Assembly (NCBI GenBank): GCA_017607445.1
Contig: JAEVHH010000005.1
Span: forward strand, 935,001-999,000
Origin: Histoplasma ohiense
Lineage: Eukaryota > Ascomycota > Eurotiomycetes > Onygenales > Ajellomycetaceae
Direction of reading: 5' to 3'
DNA: 64,000 bases
In this document: piece after piece, positions 35,022-46,800 of the stretch
Position numbering within the stretch: position 1 is the stretch's first letter
How the letters are laid out: every line of letters begins with the position of its first letter
Program-made: the position numbers and the translations under genes
The notes under the pieces: model-generated
Database searches by the model: none
What the model was told of the DNA's origin: nothing
The model's input: the letters and a program-made list of their open reading frames with translations, nothing else

Positions 35022-35123
35022 CGAGGAAGAAAATCGGAAAAAGATGCAGAAACCACGGTTCCTAAATGTAGTCATATCATGGATATGTACAGTACATCAG
35101 ACACACAACGATATAAAAGAACA
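34403..35123. other. Homopolymer-rich spacer between tRNA and MTM1
   Basis: 721 bp with a 24-nt poly-T run (34478-34501) preceded by CT repeats, then a 32-nt poly-A run (34987-35018). No coding frame with recognisable content. The right edge is the 3' flank of MTM1. Confidence 0.65.
34987..35018 (+). repeat. Poly-A tract, 32 nt
   Basis: Uninterrupted A run in the 3' flank of MTM1. Confidence 0.9.
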
Positions 35124-36721
35124 TCATACTCGGTCGCCGTCCTCGTCCGACCCACCATGACGCCCATGCTGGGGCTGATGGTGGTGCTGGTGCTGGTGCT
35201 GGTGCTCATTAACCTTCCCCGCCATCTTTTTCCCAACCTCGTAGCTGGAAATCATAATGGCGCACGCAGGCGCAACTTTGAGACACCGTGCCGCCCAGCC
35301 GCGGAAAAGACCCGATACCCCTTCAACTTTGAAGATGTGCAGGAGGAAGCGGGGCGTGGATAATTGCTCCGGGTGGATATGAGACAAAGATGATGCTGAC
35401 GATGGCGACGAGGATGAGGATGCAGATGCAAATTTGGAGAAAGAGGAGGTGGTGAAGGAGGTGCTGGTTGTGAGTTTTGTTTGTGTTGCCCGTGCTGATT
35501 TGGAACCCGGCTCGTCGCCACAGTGTAGGAATACCTGTTGGCGAGTCTTGCCAACGTCAAAGGGGGTGGTGATGAGGGCTGCGAGGGCGCCGGATGTGGC
35601 GCCTGCGATGAAGCTGTCGAGGAATGTCATGGTGTGGTCTTGGTGTGGGTCCGAAGGCGCGGCGTGTCGACCGCCGTGGAGGTGCTGATGAGTGTCTGCG
35701 GCGAAGGCGGCTGGAATCGTTTTCAATCGCAGATCGGTGAGGATGGTCTTCACGGTTTCATATCCCCACCAGTACAAGGCGGAGAAAGGCACGTCGCGCC
35801 ACATGGTAAGGGTGAGACCCCGCCATAGTGAGCTATAACCCTGCGTCTGCGTCATTTGATGTAGCTGGCGGAGCGTGGCTTTGAAGTGGTTCGTTCCCGT
35901 CCCCGACGTGGCTTGCAATCGTGTCCGAAACATTTCAATCGGACTTATCACCGACGCGGCCGCTATCCTTGCTATCCCGCCTGCAGCGAGCGGAGCGTAC
36001 GTGTCATTGAAGGCTCTATTGATAGGGCTTCTCTTATCGAAGCGTAACCAGTCGTAGCCGGTGAAATAAATAACGTTTGCCGGGATGGCCATCACTAGGG
36101 TTGGACTGAGGCCCCGCCATAGTGACAATGCGCCTTCATTCCTGGCAATTTTGCGAAGTCCGTCGAAGGTGGAGGTGAAAGTCCTTCGCTGAGTTTCCTC
36201 AACTGCACAGCCAGCAGCCCCATCAATAGGCGGACTACTGAGTGCGGCACCATTTGGTCCCACCATGCAAAATTGGGCATTGTTCCCAACCCAGAACACT
36301 TCTCGACAGCAGGCCGTCACACCCAGGTTTGGAGGAAGTCCCCCGAAAAGAGGAGCGGGAATAATATCCGGCGAAGCCCGGAGGACGGGAATTTGGGATT
36401 GCAGGCGAACACGAACAACATCGAGGGGCGTCACTGGAGAATGATGTAAGCAGGCAGTCAATCCCGACTGGCTCAACAGTATATCCATCAGGATATCTTA
36501 CCGAGTAGGGAGGTTAGCAAACTTCCCCACGTAGCTGACATCATCTTCTGGGCCGCGGAAACATTGTTGTATTCCTGGTGAGCGCCTGTATTGGCCCGGG
36601 AGCTTCCACTTGCATTGTTGGCAGCCATAGGTACCGCTGTCTCATGATGAAAGGACGTTTGCTGTTCACGAAAATCACCGGGTTCCTGTTGTTTCGTGTA
36701 CGACGCTTGGAAATATGTCAT
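35124..36721 (-). CDS. MTM1: Mitochondrial carrier, MTM1 / SLC25A39-40 type
   Basis: Inner-membrane solute carrier. Yeast Mtm1 and mammalian SLC25A39/40 are linked to mitochondrial glutathione import, manganese handling of SOD2 and Fe-S balance. Two exons: 36721-36502 and 36433-35124, with an intron GTAAGA...ctccag; the product is 509 aa. The three carrier signatures are present: PLDVVRVR, PIEMFRTR and PFDVGKTR. The subfamily mark is a Cys-bearing loop after the first signature (TACCREVFWVGNNAQFC). The C-terminus ends in a His/Gln-rich tail of about 25 residues encoded by a trinucleotide-like repeat. The start could also be a later in-frame Met (MAANNAS). It shares a divergent 606-bp promoter with the F-box gene. 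Confidence 0.9.
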
Positions 36722-37327
36722 TCATCCAGTTCGCGGGAGAGCGTACCTAAAAATATAGATGAGACCGACAAAAGACCTTCCTTGAGCAAAGGGAGTCCGC
36801 GTTGATATATCTCACTCCGCCCCGTTCATATCCCCTCAGGAGTTCTAAGGCGCAGAAATTGGACAGAGCGGAGATAAGTGGTGCCTGGTGGTTCCAAGTT
36901 CTGCAACGGCGGGTGGGGAAAAAAGTTGACAGAATGATCACTAAGCGGGCAAAAAGGAGGGCGGAGAAATCCAAGGCCGATAGAGCCGATATGTACCGAA
37001 GCTTGGCGCGGGCCCGAAGTACTGTGCATACAATATGGACGCTAAGTCAAAACTAATCTAGCGGGCGCAGCAAGGACTGATAGGTGTTAGTCATAGCCAA
37101 GCAGCAGAAGAGCCTCCTAAACTTCAAGACCACGAAACTAGATTTGTATACATCAGAGCAAACAAGTGTTTACTGTGCACATGCTGAAGTACGCAAATAG
37201 TACTGATGGATATCGAATTGTATATTGTTTGACGTGTTTATATTGCGACTAGACTGAAAGGATTTTCTGTCTCCTACGGTTGACAAATCTATGTCAAATA
37301 CCTGGACAGCAAACATAACTCTCCGCA
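36722..37327. promoter_or_regulatory. Bidirectional promoter region, MTM1 / HRT3
   Basis: 606 bp separating divergently transcribed MTM1 and HRT3. No coding potential seen. No single motif stands out. Confidence 0.5.
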
Positions 37328-39128
37328 ATGGAGCCAAATAACGATGAACTCGAGTCCTTCAGGCGTCAATGGTGGGAGGAAGTCTCTGCCCGGGCTAGGA
37401 AAGCTGACACTTCACAGCCAAATACCCGGCAAACTGCACGTACGCCTCTTCCAGCATCGTCGAGCTCTAAATTGCCTCCGCGGCACCCAGCTGCGGACCG
37501 TGTAGATGAGGAAGAAGAACCGGAAACTACAGAAGGGGTATTTACGCCGCGTAAAGATGAAGAAGCCCTGGCAGAGCAGATGCAAACTCTCCATGTTACC
37601 TCTGGCGACGATGACTTTTTCCATCGTCAACATGAGAAACCGCCGACTTCTGCCCTTGAGCACTTTGAAGCTGCGACACGGAAGGAAGCTCAGGGAAACT
37701 TAGGATCAAGCCTAGACCTGTACAGAAAGGCTTACAGGGTAACCACACATCCAACTGATAAGATATCCCTTATGTCTGAAAAACTAATTCTCTTGTTAGC
37801 TTGATTCCAATGTCGACCAAGAGTACAGGAAAAAACACTTTCCTCAAGTCATGTCAGTTCCAGGCATTAACCCTTCTGCACAGCTGGCCACCGTTCCAAA
37901 ACCTGCCCATATTTCACAGGAAAAACCCGGGATTTCTACGGCGGAGCTAATTTCCTCCTTCGCCGCAAGCCCCATTCTCGGTGCTGGCCCAACCATTGGG
38001 GATGAACCACCCCCGCCTTGTCCCATCTCCAGAGTCCCATCTGAAGTGCTTGTAGAGATTCTCTGGCATGTGGCTCTTTTGGACCCTGCTGCGTTCGGGC
38101 GTCTCTCCTCTGTCTGTAAAAGAATGGCATACCATTTTGCCCATGAGCAGCACATTTGGAGGAGGCTCTGTCAAGGGTCTGAATTCGGGTTCGGGGCCAT
38201 GCACTATGACTTCGCATGTGATGTAAGATGGCATCGGATGCATTCGTTTTTGCCGAAGTTCACTCTTTTTCCATTCGGCCAGGCTCGTTTACAGATCCCA
38301 CAGCCCCTTTCATCCTGGAGTCAAGTATTCCAGGCCTTCCCCAGAATCCGATTTACAGGAATTTATATAAGTACTGTTAATTACACTCGCCCTGGTGCGA
38401 ATTCCTCTTTGCAGAACATCTCCTGGAATACTCCAATCCACATCGTGACATATTATCGATATTTGCGTTTCTACCCGGACGGTAGCGTGATTTCGCTGCT
38501 GACAACTACTGAACCAGTCGACGTTGTTCGTTATATCAGTAAAGAAAACCTCGAAACCTTGCATGTTGGGACGCACTCACACCGTCGACACCAGCATCAC
38601 ACTTCGGATTCTGCTCAAGCGGTGGTTCCTGTTGCGAACCCAATTCCCCCAGTTGCCGCTACAACACTAAAAAGTTGTCTTCGTGGCCGATGGCACCTTA
38701 ACAACCCCTACCCGGCACCACCAGAATCTGAGCAGCCAGAAGCGTCGCCCAGCGCTCCACTCATGACATCAACATCAACGCCCGCAGCAAATCACACCTC
38801 ATCTCCCAGCAAACTTCGTCAAGCAGCTTCCACGCCCACTTCTACTAGTGGCAATGAATCACTACCAGATCCCCGCGATCTGTTTATCGAAACTGAAGGC
38901 GTAGATCCAAAATATACGTATACAATGCATCTAGCACTCCGATCGGCTAGTGGTGGCCGGCCTGTGGGGGAGAACACGGCGTCTCCGTCCAACCCGTCGA
39001 AAAACACGAAGTTGATGTGGAAAGGGTTTTGGAGCTATAATCGACTCACTGACGATTGGGCGGAGTTTGGGTTACGGAATGATAGGGCTTTTGTGTTTAG
39101 GAGGGTTCGGGGATGGGGGATGGGATAA
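37328..39128 (+). CDS. HRT3: F-box protein, HRT3 / Pof7 type
   Basis: Substrate-recognition subunit of an SCF ubiquitin ligase. Two exons: 37328-37738 and 37800-39128, with a 61-nt intron (GTAACC...cttgttag, CTAAT branch site). The protein is 579 aa. An N-terminal helical segment (ALEHFEAATRKEAQGNLGSSLDLYRKAYRLDSNV read across the junction) resembles the single TPR/MIT-like helix pair of the family. It is followed by the F-box at about residues 212-258 (ISRVPSEVLVEILWHVALLD, then CKRMAYHFA). The C-terminal part has the HRT3-type conserved end (KLMWKGFWSYN, DDWAEFGLRNDRAFVFRRV). A Ser/Thr/Pro-rich linker lies before that. Confidence 0.88.
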
Positions 39129-39668
39129 ATAGCGATTGCTGCCCTGGTGCTTTGGCCGTTGTTACCTTTTCGTTTATTTTATTTTATTTTATTTATTTAT
39201 TTTGTCATCTGTGATTTTACGATTTTTGAAATGAAATAGCGCAACGATTCCCTTTTTCCGAATTATTACATGATATAGAGCCTTTATATACGTCGCGTTG
39301 GAAAACTACATTTTGTATGTGAAGACCTATCTATGCACACAGTTTGAAGTTACACACCACCATAAATAACATCATTCGCGTGGATTACAAGTCCCAGGAA
39401 CAGGACTTTGGAGAGGATGAAAGCGAGGAATTAACGAAAAGGGTAGCATTGTTTCGACAGCAAAGCAGATTTCGCGGAGACCGAATATGAAAGGGGCTAA
39501 CAAATTTAGTATCTTAAATGTCTAGAATCCCGACTTTAAGCTACAAGGAAAAAAAAAAAAATACCGCCCGTTGCTATGACCCCTTGCGAGAAACGAGGTA
39601 CCTGAAACGGGTGAGTTACAAACGCCCGCTCACCATTCGAGAATATATTGACGCGCACGATACACAGC
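39129..39668. other. Convergent spacer, HRT3 / APC2
   Basis: 540 bp, AT-rich, with a TTTTA repeat block at 39173-39205. It holds both 3' flanks and no coding frame of note. Confidence 0.6.
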
Positions 39669-42560
39669 TTACGCTACAATCTTGTAGCTCCCTCCACTCA
39701 CAACCTCCAATCTCCCTTTCGCCACCATCTGGCTCAAGAACTCCCGCAGTTCTTCACTGCCAAACGGGAACCCACCGGGTACTACGATCTTCAGCATCAT
39801 GATGATCCGTTGCAACGGCATGGCGCCCTGGTTGGTCAGCATACCCACAATAAATTGCCAGTACAGATCCATCCTCGCCATTGACGCAGCGTCTGCAGAT
39901 TCTTTCGTTGCAGCTGCATCTGCCGCTTCTGCAGCTGCGACGGCGTCCGCAGAGGAGATTTTTGTTGACGATGTAGCGCCGACACCAGTTGTGCGTGGTC
40001 CTGTTGAGTATGGACCGACGGTGGCTGCTTCACCGCCTACGTGGGGTGGGCCATTTTCGTCTTCTTCGCCTGGGATTGTTTCTAGGACTTGAAAGGTATC
40101 AGGCTGCGTTTCTGTGAGGATACGCTTGCTGAGCCAGAAGAGACAGGCGCTACGGGCGAGGGAGGGAGACATTTGCAGTTTTTGTGAGAGCTCGGAGACG
40201 GTTTTGGTTACGGGGGATGGTTGGGATGGGGACGGAGTTGGTGATTGGAATGCATGTATTACGGCAGCTTGCCAGGTTGTGACTTCCGCTGTGAACACGC
40301 GATCTTCGAGGTCTAGTTCGACAGTGACTTGGCCTATGCCGTTAATCCAGGTGAGCTTGCGAGATTGTTTCAACGACTCGAAACCGTCGGAGTACTTTTG
40401 CTGCAAGGAGGCGATTTCCGGTGGAACTGTGAATTGGGGATTTTGCAATGTAGGCCAGAAAAGTCGGGACAAGATTTTGGCGTGCAAGTCGGGCATGTTG
40501 GCATCTGCATTTTCAAGCTTCTTGTCTGCGCGAATGGATGAATCGACGCGTTGTGAGCTCTGAACATCGCGGAGCATAACCTGGCACGCCTGGAGGGCTG
40601 AATCACCGAAACGGAGCTTTAGTAACTCTAGCAAAGATACTTCTAGATCATAATTTTTGCTCGTTTTAAGCAACCGCTCCCCAAGGACTTTCTGCAACTC
40701 TCTTACAAAGGCCTCTTTCGTATCGAAAAGGCTAATTAAACTGCCAATGATGTCGGAGCTTTTGGACTTTTTGTAATCCGTAGCAACGTCAATCGGATCT
40801 GGCATCCAGTTCATGTCATCCCAGTCCAGTTCACCGGAGTCATCCTGAAGCAAAAGCTCGTGCACTTTTGACAACTCTATCGCCAATTCAACCAGAGTGT
40901 CTGAACTTGAAGTGATGGGCTGTCCATCAGCATCCACAGTGTCAGCAAGAAGTCCTCCGACAATGACTTTCACTGTATCATCGCGATCTCGTAGATATCT
41001 TCGAATTGGTCGAGCAACGTGATTTAGAAGCACTCCTCGTGGGTCTAGCTGGCTAAAGGCTCGAATGATTGAGATATACATTTGCAATATTTCAACGGTT
41101 GAGGCGCCCGGGTGAAGAAGTCGCTGTATCAACATAGAAACAAAGGAACTAACCAGGTATAGTCGCGTCGCGGGATTAGTCGTATAATGTTTTAAGTCCT
41201 CGATTGCGCCGCTGCTCGAATCCCACTCGACAATGACATCGAAAAGCTCACTGATCCGCAGGGCGCCCAGTCGTGCAATCCCCATTTCTTGCCACCTTTT
41301 GACATCACACAGAGTGACATCCAGACGTTCCTCAGGTAAGGCCACATCGTCATTAGTTTTGAAGATATGCAAAATCCGTACCACCAGCCTCGCGAAAACA
41401 TGTTCGGTCCACTGTCGCAAATGCTCTTCAACAAGCGAAGGAGATTCCCATTGACCCGCATAGGCAGATGTAACAAACTCGGTTAATATGTTATTCATTA
41501 CACCTGCAAATATCTTTTGGCCGTTGCTCCCCCCAAGCCCGACTTCTTGAAGGCCCTCTAAGAGATGCAGTAACTGATTTCTAGTTTGCGTGACTTCCTC
41601 ATTTTCCCCGCTAATCATTTGCAGTCTTCGCTCCGGCGACGGTTCGTTTTTCCACTTGCTATATGAAGTGGTGAATATCTGGTCGATTTCCATGCCATCA
41701 TCGGCTATACTGTCATTTTCAAGAGTACATTCTTCGTCCTCTTCGTTATGAACTCCTAGAATAATCAAACTTTGCGTAGCAAGCTCCTCAGAAAGTAGGT
41801 ATGAAATATCTGCGGAAGGGAGGGCAAACGTGACGATAGTACGGAAGTTCCGTTGTATCCGAGCGAGACTTTGTTCTTGGTCTGCGGGGTCTAACAGGGG
41901 AGATAAATATAAGAGAAAAGTGGTGATATAGATGCTCCTTATTAGCCTTAGGTACCGAACCAGATTTGATAAGGTATCAGGCTGATTTCGGGTTTTCAAT
42001 CCCTAAAATTGCACAAATTAGCCAAGCCAATATGGTCTGAGAAATGAAGTACAGCAGTTAAATGATGATATTAGAAGACGAACCGCAACGAGAAAAGTCC
42101 GAAAATTTGTTAGAAAGTGTCTCCGCATCTCACTTAGATACCACTCCTTCACGTCATCCTCTTTTGATCCCTGCCGCAAAGCCTTTCCAGGGGATGAATC
42201 CGCGCCGACATAGAACAGGCTTTCGGACACTAGTTGGGACGGAGGCCCTTTTGCCCACCGTTTTAACAATGTGTCTTCATCCCGTGTTCCATCATCATCA
42301 CATCCGTTATTTCTGAAGCCCTCGTCAGGAATAGAGAGAAATGTAGTTGCGGCATGCCAGGCTCGATCCCAAGTAACCTGTTCCGGTACATTTTCCGGCT
42401 CCCTTTGATTACGATCACTGCTGAAAGTTCCCCCAGCTCGTGTTAAACTCTGGACAGGGCTTGAGATTGGGGTTGGGGATATGCAACTTAATGGAGCCGA
42501 AAGGAAGACGGAATCAAAGACTCGTTTACGGCTGATTGACAGTGGGTTATTTTGGAACAT
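39669..42560 (-). CDS. APC2: Anaphase-promoting complex subunit 2 (cullin)
   Basis: Cullin-type scaffold subunit of the APC/C ubiquitin ligase; with Apc11 it forms the catalytic core. Two exons: 42560-42084 and 42002-39669. The intron has a GTTCGT donor and an attttag acceptor and phase 0, giving 936 aa. The C-terminal half has cullin-homology segments (TKEAFVRELQKVLGERLLK, LLKLRFGDSALQACQVMLRDV, LSRLFWPTLQ, TWINGIGQVTVELDL). It ends with the APC2 winged-helix domain (LYWQFIVGMLTNQGAMPLQRI, GRLEVVSGGSYKIVA). The N-terminus is poorly conserved, as usual. A short Ala/Thr/Ser-rich low-complexity insert precedes the winged helix. Confidence 0.9.
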
Positions 42561-43342
42561 TGCTTCCTGAATGTTTATTCGAGATATTGGCGTGTTCCCT
42601 CCAGATTTAACTGGGCTGAGCGAAACCGGACTGGGCCATCCCTACCGACTAATGAGGCTCCGCATTGGAATAAATGGGATTTGGAGACATCGGCACCGGG
42701 TGAGGTGCTTCTGTTGTCGAAGATGAGAATGGAGTTCTAGAAGGTGCGCGGGTAGAACACGTGATCACGTGAAACCTGCCCAAGGTGGTTGGACATACTG
42801 GTTCTCTATATGTTGCGGTGGGTATCAACTCAATGGAGGTTCTAGTATTAACGTAGATAGCATAATGTACTTTTGGTCGCCATCACATCAAATATGAAAA
42901 TGAGCAGGGGAAGCAAGAGACATATTTACAATAACGATCAACGGGTATCAAACAGCTCTCTGTTGTTCTCTGATGATCTTGGGTATCTGGGTTCGGTTGA
43001 ATAAGTTACCAAACACGTATCCCAAGCGCAGGTTGAATCGACGCCAATAGTTAATCAAAGAAGGCTGGACCAATACTCTAAACAAGATCCGCTAAGAAAC
43101 GAAGAAGCTAATAAACGGCATCGAGAAACTAGTAAAGAAAACAAGCACAACATTGCGTCAAAAGTAAAGTAATCAAACTCTCGGAGTAGGCGTCATAGGC
43201 GGCAGTACGGGGGTGCTTAATCACCCGCGTTTTGATGCTATATATACGTGAATATGGTTCGATGCAGTCGTGGAGACTCAGGCTAGGCTGAAATCCAGAT
43301 TAATGGATTAATCGACCCCTCTGGGATCCCATATCTTCTGTA
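42561..43342. other. APC2 upstream region / PKR1 3' flank
   Basis: 782 bp between two minus-strand genes. It includes the CACGTGATCACGTG palindrome listed separately and no coding frame of note. Confidence 0.6.
42758..42771. promoter_or_regulatory. Perfect 14-nt palindrome with two E-boxes
   Basis: CACGTGATCACGTG equals its own reverse complement and holds two overlapping-spaced CACGTG boxes, about 200 bp upstream of the APC2 start. Such sites are bound by bHLH factors (Cbf1 type) in ascomycetes. Occupancy here is inferred. Confidence 0.6.
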
Positions 43343-43873
43343 TTATCTCCCCTTTTCATCAACCTTCTCCCATTCACTGTCCGTGCTCACGTAGCCAGAG
43401 TTATCGGGGCCACTTCGTCGCTTCTTTAAATCTTCAATCTCGATTGCTGGAGGGCTACGGGAAGCACCAGTGCTCCGCGGAGGGGGAGGTCCCATTAAAC
43501 CAGATGAAATCGTACCTGCGGGTAACTGAGGCTCTCCTCCCGCAAGGCTTTCGGTTTCAGTCTCACTCTCTGTGTCGATCGCCCCGGGTGGCCGACCTAT
43601 TGGGCCTTGCTGGGTTGCTTGGGATCGGGACAGGTTGGAGGTCTCCGATCGTTCGCGGGAAATTTCAAATTCTTTCACAAACCAGTTTATCGCCCACCAT
43701 AGACCGCCACATAGGGATGAGAGGACAGCAAAGTGAATGCTGTAAGTCGTAAGGAGAAGGACAAATAGGAGGAGTTGGAGAAAAGCGAAGGTTACATTTG
43801 TTGCGATGACTAGCGAAGGTGTTGGCCCTGGTGTGAATACGCTCGACCAGAGATCCTCGATAAAAGAGACCAT
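43343..43873 (-). CDS. PKR1: PKR1-type ER membrane protein (V-ATPase assembly factor)
   Basis: Intronless, 176 aa. The N-terminus has the family segment (DLWSSVFTPGPTPSLV) followed by two predicted membrane helices at about residues 22-45 and 48-66. The remaining 100 residues are soluble, acidic and Ser/Pro-rich, ending in TDSEWEKVDEKGR. In yeast, Pkr1 is an ER protein needed for efficient V-ATPase V0 assembly. The fungal filamentous homologues are longer at the C-terminus, as here. Confidence 0.88.
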   Translation of the reverse strand: MVSFIEDLWSSVFTPGPTPSLVIATNVTFAFLQLLLFVLLLTTYSIHFAVLSSLCGGLWWAINWFVKEFEISRERSETSNLSRSQATQQGPIGRPPGAIDTESETETESLAGGEPQLPAGTISSGLMGPPPPRSTGASRSPPAIEIEDLKKRRSGPDNSGYVSTDSEWEKVDEKGR

Positions 43874-46800
43874 TCTGTACGGATATTCTGCGGCTATTAT
43901 ACTGATATGAGGAGGGTTTTCCGTACCGTTCGGGGAAGTGGCGACTCAAACGATAAAACGATAAAAATGAAGTACGATCCCGAAATGAATATGGAAGGAA
44001 AAAAATGCCAGATAGCCAGGTTATAAGAAGACGGAATATCAGAACACGTATATCTTTCGAATAATGGTCAGTGTGTCTTTCACAACGTTCTTATCCTGGT
44101 GCCTCAAAACGTAGTGTTGCTGCCAGATGGAGGGGTTGGCTGCAAGAACCTACTTAGTGTATGTAGTGCGAAATTAATCAAGGATACGGATTTCCAGAAC
44201 AGTTGAAACGGCGCGTTGGGATGATTTTGATCTTGCAAAGATTTATTCTAAGCCATCAAAATAGCATTCCAAAGAGGCATTCCCTGCCTTCACCCGTGTT
44301 GGAGGACCTCGTCTTGATGATAAAACGGGCAGCTGATATCGCGACGATCCCCGCATCATCGTTGATCCGACAACGCCAGCTAAACGTCGCCCCAATTTCA
44401 GTCGGAAAAACTTTCAGGGTTTGCTCAAGGCACCAACATCAAAATTGCAGACCACGTATATACAACGAGATCATGGTTTATTCTTAACTACTGGAGGGTT
44501 TGTTCTCGTATCCCCATAACAACCCCTAATACTAACCCTGACATTCGTTGTGCGGGTGAGCGAGCATTATTCCTCCGCAGTGTGGGTGCAGTTCCAAAAG
44601 TCAACCAAAAATTTGGAACCAGGTTATAATTGCTCTGTCGAGATGGATCATGAATTAACCGTGACACAACAAGAAAACTGTCGACAGCAATGAATGGGAT
44701 GCCTGTTCCGGAATGTAAAAGAAATAGACCATACCCCGGCCATCAATGGCTATATCTACTCGATCTCTCGAGCCCAGGAGTTTCTTACCCCCTTTCCATG
44801 GATTTATAGTGCTAGGCCATTAATATTGGCAACCCCTACCACAATCATGGTGCCTTTTTGGGGCAGAAAAGTAGTGGGGGTTGCCAATACTTATGGTCTA
44901 GTACAGTATATGGCGCTGCCACCGTCGACCGGCAAGTATCTTCAGTTCTAAATCTCGTTTTTTCTGGCTCATGAGCGAGCAATGCACTGACTCGACTATA
45001 TAGCTGAGATACCAAATTAGGATTCGAATATTTCGGACTGTGGGGTGCTTGGGTATACACCCATTGACATTCTGAAGGACGCCTATCAATACCGAGGAAA
45101 AGACATTCCGACAAGCGTAGAAATCTTAGCATTTCGGGTCTTGATTGATAATAATGCTGAAAGCTCAACGGCTTCAACCCGTATATTGACCTATTTATTG
45201 GTGGATGCTAAACAAAAATGCACCGAAATGCTGGACTTTGTGGAGAAAATTTCTTTGCGCTTTCATTTGTGGACTCCCTCTCCTCTTAAGTCACAAGCTA
45301 CAAGCTACCAGGGCTTTGTAAAGAAGCTAATATGAATCCAAGCATGCCGTCTGTCTCAATTCAACAGCAAGGCCCCGACTTCAAAGGACGGTTGATAACG
45401 CAGTTTCACCTATACCCGCTCTATGCCTCTGGTTAGCGTTAATGCAGCTGAATAAGGGAGCCAAATCCATGCTTTTCGCTGAGGAATACTCAAGCAGATG
45501 GCTGGATTCTCATAACATTATTTGCCTATCTCCACCAGGTTGTCAGTGCCATGTAACCAGGCTTTTGCCAAGGTCGAGAGTGCAATATTTGTGACCGTCG
45601 AAGAGCTGGAGGTGTTGTGTCACGGAGTGTCCATGCGACATAGTCTCCTATCCCGAACTATATTGCCCTTTCTTTCACTTTGTTCTCTAAAAATGCAGAA
45701 ACTGTTGTTATGAACAAGAACCCAAATGGAATCAATCATCCACCGATGAATTTATTCCTCTTGACCCTCTCGTCCAAATTCTTGCCGGTTGCCACTCGCC
45801 CCACCTTCCCCTCCCATTCGTAGCGGGGTTGCATGAATTTGATCAATAGCGCTATGGTTACGGAGCACCTTGTGGCTTGGCCCATTCCTGTCAACAACCG
45901 CTAGAATAGCAGTTCCTGAATCGTTTGAATGTCACGATGGGTGGATGCCATTGGTGGAGGTCTCTGACGAACAATCCGATACGGTCTTGGTGACCGGCGA
46001 AAAATAAGTATGCAGTACACTGCATAAGTCAAGGTTGGTTTTCAGAAAATGAGAAAAGTTTTCTCCTTCTTAATTGGGGATATGGGGTCTTCAGGGTTCG
46101 CATCGCTCGTCACCCATTGCTGTGAACAATCGAGCGACGCTAATAGGGCAGGCCCTCCTTGAAAAGGAGTTGCAGCTTAATAAACCCCTGCGTTCAATCT
46201 TCAATGGTTGGTCGAATACATGTAGCAGCTGTGAAATATCTGTGTGTCTCATCTCCGCGTATGCGCCAAAGCGGAACCGAATGAGGCTCCTCCGTGCCTC
46301 TCAAGTTTCAACTTTCAAGTCTCAACTTACCAGCCCCACTCTTCTCTTCAGCTCCGTGACCAGGCGAACAGCTAGCTCTCTTCAATTTTCCTGATTTTGC
46401 TCTTCACCCCCGGGCCGTACCAAGTCAATCATGCCTTTGAATTCATATACAGGATTGGGATCCCTAAAATGGTAACAATAGCAACTTGCCCCATCAATTA
46501 TACTATGAGAAAATGAGATGTAATGAACAAAGCCGGTGACCTGGATTTCTATCCATAAACAAATTGCGTGGTTAAGCGCTTTTTTTCCCACGAGGGTCAA
46601 CATGTTAAAATAAAGTGCTTAGCCATGCAACCCATGTCGTGTGAAGTAAGCCTGATGATTGGCTGTCTGGAAACCCTATTTGACGAGAGCAAGCGCTTTG
46701 GAGTCTGGATTGTTTCTACCTTCCCCCCAGGGCCCAATGTGGCCACCATTCAACATACACATACACATACTTCAACAGCATTGCTAATACACTTGTCAGG

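Noticed and set aside
45045..45335. 96-codon plus-strand frame
   Set aside because: It has only a GTG at its start, no ATG in position, and no motif.
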